Shown: piece after piece, positions 33,903 to 45,900 of the stretch
Layout: the number at the start of each line of letters is the position of its first letter
How positions within the stretch are numbered: the first letter of the stretch is position 1
Assembly: GCA_023078555.1 (NCBI GenBank)
Contig: CM041200.1
Coordinates: 2,612,001 to 2,676,000, forward strand
Length of the DNA stretch: 64,000 nt
Reading direction: 5' to 3'
Origin: Ulva prolifera
Taxonomy: Eukaryota > Chlorophyta > Ulvophyceae > Ulvales > Ulvaceae
The notes under the pieces: model-generated
Database searches by the model: none
What the model was told of the DNA's origin: nothing
Seen by the model: the letters and a program-made list of their open reading frames with translations, nothing else
Translations under genes and position numbers: made by a program

Positions 33903-34553
33903 TGTACACCAAAACGTTCAGTGCACACCACTGAGTGCCAGGTCTGAGTGTTGGTGTTAGAGGCGGCACATGCATCGAGCAATTGCTGGCATCATGTCCC
34001 CAACACTGCCATGGCAAGTCACGCACATGCCTGTGATCTCTTTCAGTCTCCTGTGTGCAACTGCGTCCCCATCTCTTCTACTACATATGAAGTTCATTCG
34101 CTGTCACTGCTACTTTGGCAGTTGCGTGTGGGTGGTGCGCTCTGGACAGCAATTGTACATCGGTGTGGTACGGCTGCGTTGGTGCGCGTTTTCGTGCAAT
34201 CAATGTCACTCGGCCGATCTCAGGGGTGCGGACAGCGAATTTGCGGTGGAGTCATGACAGCTGATCATCCTGGGTGGCATCGTGGGGCGTGCGCACAGAT
34301 GCATGTGCATCGCTGAATCAGATGCGTCAGTTCATGGTGACGCGCGGGACAACATAATTGTACACTTGTCTTTGATGGGGCTGGTCCTCACTCTTGCTTG
34401 TTCTCTTATGAGTGACAAAAGTGTTCAATTCGTTTGCTGGTTCCCCGTCGCCGACTCCGAATGCATTTTCGGCAAAGCATCTCACCGGAGCCTGATCGTT
34501 CAGCTGTGTGAAAAGGCACCCGTCACTGCTTTGCCGTCCTTCAAGCAGTGTGA
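33903..34553. other. Spacer between TPC and SEC14-like genes
   Basis: These two genes lie in tandem on the plus strand. No exon or repeat is supported; it should include the 3' UTR of the carrier and the SEC14 promoter. Confidence 0.45.
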
Positions 34554-36655
34554 ATGGCGCCTGATACCAACAGTGAGACGTCTTCGTCTGGTTTCAGCCC
34601 GCGTGCAAATGACAAGCAGCATGAACGCTTTACCTTCTCCAAACGGCGCAGTCGATCCAAGAGACGCAGCAGATCTTCGTCCACTTCCTTCTCCATCGCT
34701 GATCGTACTGAAGATGACTGGGGAAAGACCCCGGAGCAGCAGGTGCGCGATACGGACAGATTACTTGCGAGAATGCAGGTGCTGTCGAAAGCCCGGCTAA
34801 GCGTGTGTGCTGGTCCCGTGCAGGACGAATTAGTGTCACAATTTCGGGATCATCTTGCGCAAGCTGGGGCTTCGGGCTCACACGGTGTGTTGGCTGGCTC
34901 CTGATCATCGGCGACTTAGTTGATACGATATAGAGCAAGCGGAAATCAATATCGCCGGTGCCAAATATTCATCAGTGTTGGTAACAGCATTGTCTATCGC
35001 ATGGAGCGTGTGGTGTATCTTGTGCAGATCATTATACGCTTCTGCGCTTCCTCCGTGCCCGGGACTATGACATTCCGAAGGCCTCGGCGATGTACCAGCA
35101 TCATCTGCAGTGGCGGAAAGAGAATGGTGTGGATACCATTTTAGAGGACTTCACTTTCACAGAGCGCACGCCTTACCTACAAGTTTATCCCCAGGGCTAC
35201 TTCAACACAGACAAGCTGGGGCGTCCAGTTACCATCCAGCATCTGGGCAAGATAGAGCCAAAGCGTATCAAGGAGATCACCACGACCGAGCGCATGTTGA
35301 AGTACCACATTCAAGAGTATGAGCGGTTCTTGAAGCACATTGCTCCGGTCTGCAGTAAACTGCAGGGCCGTCACGTCGATCAAACTTTTGCCATCCTAGA
35401 CGTCAAAGGTGTGCTCTCAGGAATTCTGTCCGGCATTTCAGAAATCATCAGTGCCCCCCACCCATGGCCACAGATGGATCCATGCTGTCTTCCCTTTGTG
35501 CCTGTCAGCTGTGAATCGCCAGGGGAACACACCAGGCGTCCAGCACCACATGTGCACATCATGCAGTGTGGTGGGTGCAGGTGTAACATTGAGGATGGTG
35601 ACAGGCGACGTCCGCAATCTGATTCAACGCATTACCAGCATGATGCAAGACCACTATCCCGAGACGCTTGCAAAAACATGCATCATTAATGCCCCGTTCT
35701 ACTTTCAAGCAGTCTGGAGCCTTGTCAAACCCCTGCTTCAGCCACGCACAGTTAATAAGGTCACACTCTTGGGTACCAAGTACATGGACGAGCTGCTAAA
35801 ATATGTGGACGTTGAAAACATTCCGGAGTACATGGGTGGCAAGTGCCGCAATACCCTCCTGGATGACCCTGGACCATGGAACGATCCACAGGTGCTGTCA
35901 ACTCTTGGCATGATCCAGGAGGAGCAGCCGGGAGACGCCTCGGAGGTCAGACCCGCTGGCAAGAAAACACATCGCAAGCGAGCACAGCAGGATCCAGCAG
36001 TCCCGTCACATGCGGTATGCCCGCAGGAATCGTTGATGGCATCGATACATGTTGCTGTCTTCTTCCACACCTCGGCAATTTTCCCTGCTCGGCTTCGTGT
36101 CTCAATTGCTGCTCTGGTGCAGGGCAACAGTGAGCCAAGGGGAGATGGTGATGGTGGATCAGACCTCGATGTGTCCCTGCCGCACATTCCTGTCACTGCT
36201 GGCCCGGACGCTCTTGAAATGAGCAGTGCTTCCAGTGGCGCTGTCCATTCTCCGGCGCCCCTACTGCGTACGTCCCACGTGAAACGCGATTCGTCAGATG
36301 TGTCAAATTCACTGAGCTTGTCTGTGGTCTTGCAGGCAGACTCCAGGCACTGGAGCAGGCTGTGGCAATGTCGGGCCTGCCAGATTCTTGCCATTTGAGT
36401 CTTCCGGCTGAGCCACCACAGTCTCTGCTGGGTCGTGTGGAGCTGCTTGAATCAAGCCTGGCTCAAATCGTCCAGATTCAGGTGCGGACGCGCAATCACG
36501 TGGGTTTGGTTTCGTGGCAATTTCCGGCATGCTTTCAGGATTCCGCCGTGCAGGAGGGTAAGCTCAGGGACTCAGCGAAGCAAGCACAGATTGATGTTTT
36601 GTCAACAGATCCGACAGTTCCTGAAAAGGGCAGCGGCTGCTGTTGTATAATGTGA
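34554..36655 (+). CDS. SEC14-like (CRAL-TRIO) lipid-transfer protein with C-terminal CaaX-like box
   Basis: Seven exons fit in phase, 34554-34742, 34824-34884, 35028-35408, 35581-35945, 36123-36267, 36336-36481 and 36539-36655, giving 467 residues. After a basic Arg/Ser-rich head comes the CRAL-TRIO N domain (HYTLLRFLRARDYDIPKA) and the lipid-binding domain (GYFNTDKLGRPVTIQHLGK, then TFAILDVKGV, INAPFYFQAVWSLVKPLL and KVTLLGTKYMDELLKYV). Family members exchange phosphatidylinositol and phosphatidylcholine and promote PI4P signalling. The C-terminal part is Ser-rich, then a coiled coil (RLQALEQAVA, RVELLESSLAQI), and the protein ends GSGCCCIM. CCIM reads as a farnesylation CaaX box, which would anchor the protein to membranes. 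The 3' end converges on the polymerase eta gene with 126 bp between stops. Confidence 0.87.
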
Positions 36656-36781
36656 GGTAGTGTGCATAATTCAGGCGTGTGAGGTTTGTGGGACATATGA
36701 TAACGGTCAGTGAAGAATGGCACAGTCGAGGTTTCATTGCACTGCACCTGACAGAGAGGACATCACATCTCATGTTACAAA

Positions 36782-39315
36782 CTAGGAGTCTTTACTCTTT
36801 TTCGCTCCGAAAAACGCGGTGATACCAGATGTATGTCGTTTTGCCCGGTTCTTGTTCTTGACACCACCTTGCTGCGTTGCCGCTGAACGCGGCTGATGCC
36901 GACCATGCTTGCTGTGGGCTGACATCAGGTAGAGCTCTGACCGAATGTCGCTGGGCATTTGAGCTAACGTGAAAGCGTCCACTTCGACTGCGTCAGCATC
37001 AGCTACTGCATTTGCACTCAGGCTGGCACCAGGTCGTGGGCAATCAGGCACCAATACTGTTGAGTCACTATTTGGAGGCGCGTCGTAGGTTTGTTGCTGA
37101 TGAGTATGCTGTGTACCCAAACATAATTCAGCATCGCTGCTGTTGAGCTCTGCTGCATGACCAGGATGAAGACTAGGAGTTCGTCCGCTGCAGCATGCCA
37201 TGGACATGACACTTTGCTGCGCATGCTCCCCCAATTGATCAGTCCCATCTTTCATCGAGTCCATCATTGCCGTCGCTAGGCCAGTGAGAGGTGGTGCTGT
37301 TGAGTCTTTCTGACATGCTGCTCCCTCGCATGCCGGCTGGCAAGATACCTTGTCTGCAGGGCAGCATGCATCATCTGGAACAAAGCTTCCTGCAGCTACC
37401 TTGTCAGACACATCCGAGCTGGCTGTCACGCCAACTTTGGTGGGTACAGGTTCCTCTGCACGCTGGCATGCTGCAAACATTGTACGCAGATTCCCGGTTT
37501 TGGCCGCAGAGCTGTCGAACGAAGATGCCACCAACGACAGACCGGTGATGGGGAATACGTGACAATCCCGTTTAGCCCTCTCGTTTATCAGCTGGCATGC
37601 AATCCGTGCAATCACATCAGCACCATGGGATGGTAAAGGACCCCCCCTGGAACTTTGGCCTCCCTCCGATGCTACATGAAGCACAAGTCGTGTCGCTCTG
37701 CGCCCGTGCTCTGCAGCGTCCTCTTCAAGCCGCTCATGGATTTCTTGTGCAAGATTTTGAAGCCAGTAATGTACCTGCAAGATCTGATCGGATCACAGGA
37801 TGGAGAGTAGCAAACAACATCACAGGCCATTGTCAGCATGGATACTGGGTGAACAAAGCTTTCGGAAGATTGTCTTTGTTAGAAACCGCATAATGATTGC
37901 AGCTGACACACCGTTTCCAACTTTTTAATCTGTAGATGCGCCGTGAATGACTTGCCACACCCCACAGACTTGGGCGCAAGCCGTGGTTGCACCACATCTC
38001 GATCAATACCTCGGCACATATGATACAGCCAAGTTCCAGTGTCATCCCCAAAGATGCTGTGCAGTCTAGATACTGGCACCTGGGACAGCTCTCCTGCACA
38101 AAATCTAGCATGCGCCACAACTTGAATGACTGACACAACTCCAGTTCAGGATCGTGCTGAATCATGCAATTTCATGACCAGGCAGCAAGCATACCAATCT
38201 TGTGTACGGCTAATTCTGACTGCACCTTGTCACCGAGTTGGCCCCCTAGACCACGCAGCTTAGAAAGCGGTAAATCATGAAGAAGATCTGGCACAGATGA
38301 TGCAGGCAATACTGTCTGTTGATTTGGCTTATTCAGTCCGCTGCATAGCTTGGCAAGCAACTTTGAATGCGCGACTCCAGCCGACAGCGTGAATCCGAGG
38401 ATGGCGTGCACCTTGGCACGCTTCTCGGCCACTATTTGCGATGCATGTGCAAGTAAAGCATCAGTGGCTGTCCATGCAGTTGAGGGCCTCAAGTACCAGT
38501 CAGCAGCAGTCTGTTGCTCAGCTGTTTCGAGGAGTGGATCCACTCTCTGCAGCACACACATGGCTTCTGTCCACGTCGACTGCACCAAAAGGTATGCACT
38601 GCACGGCTGATGCTTGGGGGCAAGGGCCGGGGGGGGGGGGGGGGGGGAGCGGGGGCGGGGCAATGTGAAACACAGCTCAGTTTCACACCTGGCACCCAAC
38701 ATGGACCTGGTCCAGATCATCTGGCAGTGCCTGTGCCCACGACTGCTTTTGGAATTTCAATCTCTGTTTCGCTGCATCCGTCACATCTAGATAGCTTTCG
38801 TCGATGCTGGCCTTCTCACACACAATCTCTGCACGACGTCGCCCAAGCCTCAAGGCTATTGCAATCCTGCCTGTAGGTGTTGCCAACTCACAGCACGTAC
38901 CAACATCCCCATCTGGTTCCGAAAGAATTGCAAGCACAGCTGCACCATTACGTCTGTAAGACGTAAGGTCAGCTTTGCCATTGGACGTAGGCACCTGAAC
39001 CAGCTGGAGGTTCGGGCACAGCTGCCTTGCCTCACCGCCACGCATGTTACGTTTCACTCCCCGTTTCCTTGCTTCTCCATAGGAGAGCGCAATGATGGAT
39101 CCATTACTGTCATTGAAAACTCTATCATCTGTTTCACGATATGTCTTCAAATCACCGAACGGATTGTATTGTATCACCGCGATTGACATGCCACGGAGGT
39201 GAGGGTAATTGTGTTCTTCAACTTGGGCATAAAAGGCATCGAGATCAACATGACAAATTGCGCGAGTTGACCTGAGATCAGCATCCACGTCGAAATTTCC
39301 AAGGTATGCTGCCAT
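36782..39315 (-). CDS. POLH: DNA polymerase eta (Y-family translesion polymerase)
   Basis: The ATG at 39315 begins MAAYLGNFDVD, followed by the Y-family catalytic motif HVDLDAFYAQVE and, later, KASIDESYLDVT (the SIDE-type acidic pair), plus GVKRNMRGGEA and KADLTSYRRNG typical of eta. Two short introns without stops fit splice phases and remove insertions absent from the family: 39160-39107 (54 nt) and 38900-38829 (72 nt). Further exons encode the thumb (GVAHSKLLAKLCSGLNKPNQ, LSKLRGLGGQLG), the SIFGDDTGTWLYHMCRGID region and the little-finger start, beginning near 37776. The tail is disordered and ends with a ubiquitin-binding-like motif (LAQMPSDIRSEL) and a PCNA-binding PIP-like box (ITAFFGAKK). 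The enzyme bypasses UV cyclobutane dimers accurately. A TGTAA element, the usual algal poly(A) signal, lies a few bases past the stop. Confidence 0.88.
38629..38647 (+). repeat. Poly(G) tract, 19 bases, in a POLH intron
   Basis: This plus-strand G run, followed by further G-rich sequence to 38660, lies in an intron of the minus-strand polymerase eta gene, between the catalytic and thumb exons. Confidence 0.93.
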
Positions 39316-39970
39316 GAATGATGCACGGTGGCCTTCAACAAGACATAGCAGTCACGAAGCCCCTAAAACGCGCCATTTGTGTACCACACAGCCAGACGAC
39401 AACACAGCTCCCGACCAACCGGCTGAGGGGTCAAATTTCTCTCAGCATCAGCCGTGATGGCTCTTATGGGCAATGTACATCGCCTAAATGCAGGTCGTGA
39501 TGTTCACACTGACAGCTCCCTTCAGGCTCCCCACAGAATCGAGTGTGAGCACGAAGCAATCATTATCAACACTGGGAAGCATATGAGCTGTGGGACATAT
39601 TCTTTGTGCATGTCGAAGCGGGTTGCGACCGACTGTAGACACTCAACCAATAGAGGTGTCACAGCTGCATGTCCACACTGAAGCAATTCTTTCACGCTAC
39701 AGAAAATGACGGCTGCACGAACAAGCAGACGTTGACAGACTTTCAGTGCCATGGACTCTTTGAAATATGCCTTCACTTGGTTTTGTACGGCACGCTCGCA
39801 TTACAGGCCTGTCGACGCCGCGAGATAACGCAGCATCAGCGACGCATGGAGTCCGCAGAGAATCGAGCAGCACTCGTAATCAAGAAATTAATGCAGGACT
39901 AGCTTGAATGTAGCATCGATCGCATTAGGCTTGGCTTTCAACCGCTGCGCTTCTCTCTTCCAGGTGTTGC
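39316..39970. promoter_or_regulatory. Divergent region between POLH and the bromodomain gene
   Basis: It should contain both promoters. A possible 5' exon of the bromodomain gene begins at an ATG at 39846 (MESAENRAAL) but its donor phase does not fit the next exon, so I left it out. Confidence 0.4.
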
Positions 39971-42016
39971 ATGGTCGCCCTGCATTCGGACGTAGCCTTA
40001 CGCCGGTTTCACATCAAGTTGATGGCTGACACAAAACAACCAGTCTCGATTTCCTTACGGCTGGATAATGGGGACTGTATTAGCGCCAGCGTGGGGGACC
40101 GTGATCGCACAGCGCGCTATGTCAGCATCACTCGACGAATAGAGCTGGGGCAATTGTCCGCGGAAGAACAAACTAAACAACTGGATGACATAGCGCAAAT
40201 CTATCAGCGCCTGTCTTCCTGCGCAGGCGCGCAGACTATTGGAGCACCAGCGGGCCGAGCTCACGCTACGCAGGTATGGCCTGCCTAAAATTGCCATCAT
40301 CTCTCGCCCAGACCTGCTCTGAAGATCACTAGGTATACCTGATGCAGCGAGCCAATCGTTCATTGGCTGTCCGCCCTAATGGTTGGATGCAGCCCTGTTT
40401 CGTTGCGGCCACGTTGATGCATAGTCCTCGAACGAATTATTCAGTCACGCACGAGGTTTCAGTTTCGCACTGTGCCATATTCTATGTATGCACAGTGATT
40501 TTGTGATTGCCAATGTACATGCAGGCAAGCACTGCTGCCAAACCTGCTGCCAAGGCTGCGAGTGCGGTACATGCTGCAGCTCGATCTGCACCAGCACCGG
40601 CACCAGCGCGGTCCAAACCCGCTGCTACCAAGCAAGTATCGCAGCCAGCTATCAAAGCCGAAAGCACCCAGACAGCCTCACAACGGAATTCAGGAAAGCG
40701 AATGAGCCCCAGCGTGAAGCGCCTCTTGAAGGTTGCTGTGGACACTGTCTGGAAAGCTGATTCATTTGGAGTTTTCAAGCTACCAGTCACAAAACGCGTA
40801 GCACCAGACTACTATCAGATTGTCAAGCAGCCCATGGACCTAAAGACTGTCAGGCAGAACCTAGACAAAGGCGCATATGATGACGAGCTTGCTTTTAAGC
40901 ATGTGCGTGGTCCTGCCATCAGTCCATGAAACCCAATGCAATGCTGTACTCCGCATAAGCATGAATGTCTTACGATAATGTCAGATGCAGGACATGGATC
41001 TGATTTTTTACAACTGTGAGCTTTACAATGGCTTGACAAGCCAGGTCGGCAAACACGGCACAGTCGTCAAACGAGCTTGGCTCAAAGCATGGGAGCAGAG
41101 TGGTCTAGATCGATCTGCGGGAGCAGGTGTGAATATCAGCTTGGCACGTAGCCTGCATCACCGACTGTCCCAAATGTGGGAAGAGCATGTCCATATTTGG
41201 TGCTTGCACATACGGCAGGGTGTGGCTTGGATGCCTTGGTCGGCCCAGGGCTTTGGAGTTGTCAACTCCCGATAGGACATGGCCATGTAATCATGAATAA
41301 ATCCATGCTACATCGTTGACTCGTGTGTTGAGGATTTTGCCCATACTTCTTCCACGGACACACTGATCACGCTGCTGACAGCCCCACAAAGCCTAGCTGT
41401 GACTTGCGAATTGAGCGAAGTCCCATCCTTTATCAGTAGCAAGCATGCAGGTGCTGAGGCTGCTGCAGTGCCTCGGGAACCAAAGGCACCTAAGAGGCAG
41501 CTCCCAACTCCAGCCGCACAGCCAGGCCCAAAAGCTGCGCGTTCTATGCCAGTGCAGCCACAGCTGGCTGCGCAAATGTCCGTGCAAGCGTCCAGTCATA
41601 GTGGAATGGCAGGTCCGGGACGGCCGCCTCTACAACCATCTGCACAGCCCAATGTTTGGGCACCAATGGGCACAGCTCGCAACATGCCACCGACTCAGCA
41701 GGCCATTCCTCAATCTAAAGGAAAGTTTCCTGAACAGCGGTCAGCTGACTTGTTTGAGTGGATTGGTGAAAGCGATGACAAAGCCCAAGATGATGTGTTG
41801 ACATTCTTGAACACATTGGGGTGCAATCTCCAGGCCGGTCCAGATGAAGAGGTTGAGCTTGATCCTGAAGCTCTGTCAGATGAAGTGCTGTGGCAATTGG
41901 ATGCATGGTGTCAGAAACGCAGCGGTGGAAAGTACAACCCTGACAAAGTTTCCAGATGGAAACAGCCTGTTCTGTCATTGGCTCCTGCTGATGATGAAGA
42001 AACTGATGAAGACTGA
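39971..42016 (+). CDS. Bromodomain protein, GTE/BET-like
   Basis: Four exons join in phase, 39971-40273, 40525-40902, 40991-41126 and 41451-42016, giving 460 residues from a tentative ATG. Exon 1 encodes an unrecognised domain (ALRRFHIKLMADTKQP, RRIELGQLSAEEQTKQLDD). Exon 2 has an Ala/Pro/Lys linker and the first part of a bromodomain: FGVFKLPVTKRVAPDYYQIV, KQPMDLKTVRQNLDKGAYD. Exon 3 completes it (DMDLIFYNCELYNG), with the acetyl-lysine-binding Asn in the LYN position. Exon 4 is Pro/Gln-rich and ends in an acidic helical domain (LFEWIGESDDKAQDDVLTFL, LDPEALSDEVLWQLDAWC) placed where BET/GTE proteins have the NET domain; the similarity is weak. Such proteins read acetylated histones to control transcription. 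The single bromodomain is as in plant GTE proteins. The start is the least certain point. Confidence 0.82.
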
Positions 42017-42938
42017 TCAGGTTGGCGCATAGTCCGCAATCTTGGCCCGATCGGTGGAGGGCCCCTTTGCAAGCCGCACTCGATTATGATGGGGAGTTGT
42101 GTAGCCATGTGAGGGTACATCTGTTCACTTTGATAGGCAAATATGTGCCTGGATGCTTCCAATATGGGTTGTACTCGAAATAGAAATGAGGTAGGCCGCT
42201 TGCATTAGGACAGCTATTGTATGTTGATATAATTGTGGGAAGCAGTCTGGCAAACAGCAGAAACCTGTATGGGAAAATCGTTCGGCGGCAACTTGTAATG
42301 TGTTGCATCATCTGCTCTTCGGCAAGCGTGCGGATTGATGAGACGCACACCCTGAGGTCTGGTTCGTGAGCTTGAGCCCAGAGCTCCCGACAGGAACTCT
42401 GACAGCGCGCATGGCGGTGACCAGATATAACTGTTACGGTAAATCACGCTCTAGAATTCTGTTGCCATAAATCTGTCAATTGCATTGTGTTGCCGCCCTT
42501 GCTCCATTCACATGTGTGGCACTCGGCCTAGTCGGATGCACTGTCCATCCTTCACTGTCCACAACAATATCCTTCAGCAGGTTCGGGAGAAGCCTAGAAT
42601 AGCTGCGCTTGGGCTGACAGAGCAACAGCAGATTGCAAGATTGCGGAGCATCATTGCTCTCTACAGCGACTGCTGTGACCACACAGCAGCCAGACAGTGG
42701 GCGCGACCGCTGAGCTCTTCTGCAACATGACACTTGGATTTCAAGACTCGACCGTCATTCTACTATAAGGCTTGCAGGGTGCTGCAGAAACGCGCATAGC
42801 ACCAGCATTTCCTCTCATACCTTACATGCGCAGTAGACTAAATCGCATACCACTTCCTGTACTTGACACATTCGTCAAGCCCTCATCCGCGCTCTGGCAC
42901 ACAGTTTAACATCATGGCAGCATGTATGGCATGGAACT
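42017..42938. other. Intergenic region between converging genes
   Basis: It lies between the bromodomain gene (+) and the MRS2-like gene (-). Its only plausible coding content is a 72-residue plus-strand frame at 42512-42730, listed separately. Confidence 0.4.
42512..42730 (+). CDS. Small hypothetical protein
   Basis: An ATG at 42512 opens a 72-residue frame ending in TGA at 42728-42730. The middle is helix-like (NILQQVREKPRIAALGLTEQ, then QQIARLRSIIALYSD). I recognise no family. It may instead be an exon of a longer gene or chance; codon choice is not obviously different from neighbouring genes. Confidence 0.25.
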   Translation: MCGTRPSRMHCPSFTVHNNILQQVREKPRIAALGLTEQQQIARLRSIIALYSDCCDHTAARQWARPLSSSAT

Positions 42939-45900
42939 TTAGTCACCCATGAACAGCATCCGGTGAAATCTCAGAAACATAACCAGGCTGATGGTCACCG
43001 AGGCTGCAAGTCCTGTGGACAGGAGTGTGACGCCCACAAACCACCCGTTTGCGGTTTCAACACCAGAGCTCAGGTTCATTCCAAAAATTCCTGCAATCAT
43101 TGCAATGAAGCTGAAGCTAGCCGTGATCAAGGTGATCAGGAGTTGGCCAGCGAATAGAGCATTTCGCTTCTTGTCTAGATCCACCTGTAGACACCTTCAG
43201 GTTCAGCCACAATGGTGATGGGCATCCTGAACAGCTGATCGCATGCACACGCTGGCATCCTGAAACGTAGTGTGATGGAAGTACCTGGATGTCATCCTGC
43301 ACAACATGCCTGCAGTCAGCAAGCTCATAGCTCTGACTACAACAGTCCAAATTAGTCGGAGATGAGAGGATGTTGCACCTGGAAGTCATCTATGAACTCC
43401 GAGAGGTCACCCAGCTGAGCCAAGTAGTAATCTAACTGCAGTGAATATGCTTCCAGCATGTTTTCGACATCCTGCACAGGTGCCCAATCTCAACAATGGG
43501 CCAGCTCGCACTGCCACGAGACGTTGGATAGGCTCTCCATTTAGACGATGCCTGGGCTATACAAATAATCAAGACCGCATGCTTTGGCACAAGCAGTCTA
43601 CCAGGCTCATTAGGGTCGAAAAGATCCGCCACGTGCCCAACCGCACGGCTTATGAGGCAGTGTTTGAAGGATGCACGCACCTGGACATCATGCGGGTCCA
43701 CTGCATTGTTGGCTTGCCCGGCCTGCTGCCTGAGCTCCAGGAGGTGGTTCAGGATCTCAGTGGAGCGGCTGGAGCTGGACGATGTGGACGTGCTGCGCTC
43801 CATTGCAGCCCGCCCCGGCGATGCCGCAGGGACACTGTCGTGTGGCGGACCTCCCCCCGTCTGCGCTGCCAAGCCCATGCTGCTGAACGCCTGCGTGTGG
43901 CCCGGACCTGCCAGGCCCACAGGCATGGACTGCGCCGACGCATTGGGAAACGACAAGGCAGCACCTGCGTCCGTTGCACTGTGTGATGCAAACGCAAGCG
44001 TGCACACCACGCAGCCACTACACCTCAGAGCTAGACGCTACCGCCAACGCACACAGCAGCAGCCACAGGGGCACGCAGACGCAGGGGGCACGCACCCTGG
44101 AGGCCCGGCGTGCTCAGGTACTCCGCGCGAGCGGCCTCCTCGTTCGGGTCCTCCTTCGGCACCGCGGCCAGCTGCACGGCCTCCGCGGCGGTGCTGAAGC
44201 TGCGCGCCGAGCGGGATTCTGTGATGTCGGCTGCGCCGGCGCGGTCGTGCGTGGACCCGCGCCGCGCCGAGGACGGCATGCGGCCCCCGGACACCCACTG
44301 CGGCAGCATAGACTGTGACTGCCGCAGCACGCGGCCCGCGGCCGCGCTCGGGGATGCCAGCGGCTGCATGGCGGCAGTGGCAGCGCGTTCGGGCGTGCTG
44401 GAGCCGGACGTCGGCTTGCTGGCGGCGGCGGCGCGTGCCCCGACCGCCGAAGCTAGCTGCACAGCCTCCCAGCCTACACAGCGTGGCCTTGGTGGTGCCT
44501 CACACGCGCAGGGGCCGGCGCAGCACGTTGCGGCGGCGGCCGCTGTGACTCTCTGGTCGTCCACATTCAGGCCGGGCAGGGCCTTTGGCTGTGGTAGGAG
44601 TGCCACCAGGGGCGCCACCTGGACGTGCGTGCAGAAGGCAGATCTGCGGGAGCACTGCCGCTGCGTGACAGGAGGCTGATGTGTGCCGCACCATGCTTGC
44701 CCACACGCGTGGCACGCCGCGTACGCTGGCCTATCAAGATGCGATCCGGGATCGATGTGGTGGGCTCGAGCGACTGGCTGGCGGTGGGGGGGCCCTTGGC
44801 CCCTGGGCCAGCCACTTGCATGTCCACTTCCACCGATCGCGCCAGCGGCTGCCTGTCGCCTGTGCTCCTGCCCAGGCCCACACTCCCGCCCAAGGAATCG
44901 GCTCTAGCATCTGGCGCCGCAGCAGCGTTTACGAACGGCGATGGTAGGGGCTCCGTTCTGCACAGCTTGCAACCTCCTCAGCCTCTCCGGTGGACCAGCC
45001 ATGCGGTCTTGTTTGTTCGTGTGGTCAGGCGGTCCAGCAGCCGGCTGTGGCGCACCTGTCATCTGGAGGACCGACACTGATGGCAAATGGACCCGTTGGA
45101 ATGGCGGGTGCGGGGCCCACTGCTTCGCTGCCTGGCCCTGCGCCCTCCGCGGCGCCGGCAAGCACGCAGGCCGCAGCTGCCTGCGCGCGGATGCTGCCGT
45201 CCCCAGCGATTGCACTCATGGTGCTCCCAAACCCGGCAAGGCCCCCTACGGCGACACCCTCCCCGCCCGGCCGCACAAACGTGCCTGCCCATGGTGCCTG
45301 GCCCCCCTCTGTGTCGGCATGCGGCAGCCGAGGAGCCACCTCCCCTGAGACGCCGCTGCTGTAGCGCACAGGCTCCTCTGCAGTCGCATTGAGTGCCGGG
45401 ACGGACGCGCTTGCGCCCTCGTTCTTTGACGGCCTCACGCCATCAAGTGACGCCATGCGCGCCCGCTGCTCAGCCAGCGGCTGCGTGCGGGCGCGCGCCG
45501 GCATCAACGTCGCCGTGTGGCCCTGCACCGGCTGCGGAATGCCACCGCTCGCATGCGTGCCGCATCCGCTCAGCGTCGCCATGCCCTGGAGCTGCGCAGG
45601 CCCGGCGGACAGCGCGTGCCGCCGCTGCAGGTACATGTCCTGCACACCACCTGTACCCGTTCACCTGCGCCCACCGCAACCACAGCTGCGCTGCGCTGCC
45701 GCCTTAAGCGAGCCCAAGCGACAGGAAGTCGCGATGAGCGACGATTGCCAGAGGTTGTCGATGTCTCTGCCGGCGAAGCTAGTCACTCGTCATCATGCAT
45801 ACAGACATGCATCTTTTCTGTTGTTCTGGCACACGCCTGTGTGTGGCAGAGGCGGCAGCCAGCAGGGGGCCACGCCGAGGCGGCCACTTCGATGGACAGC

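Noticed and set aside
39846-39902. Short ATG frame (MESAENRAAL) as first exon of the bromodomain gene
   Set aside because: Its only good donor is in a phase that does not fit the next exon.
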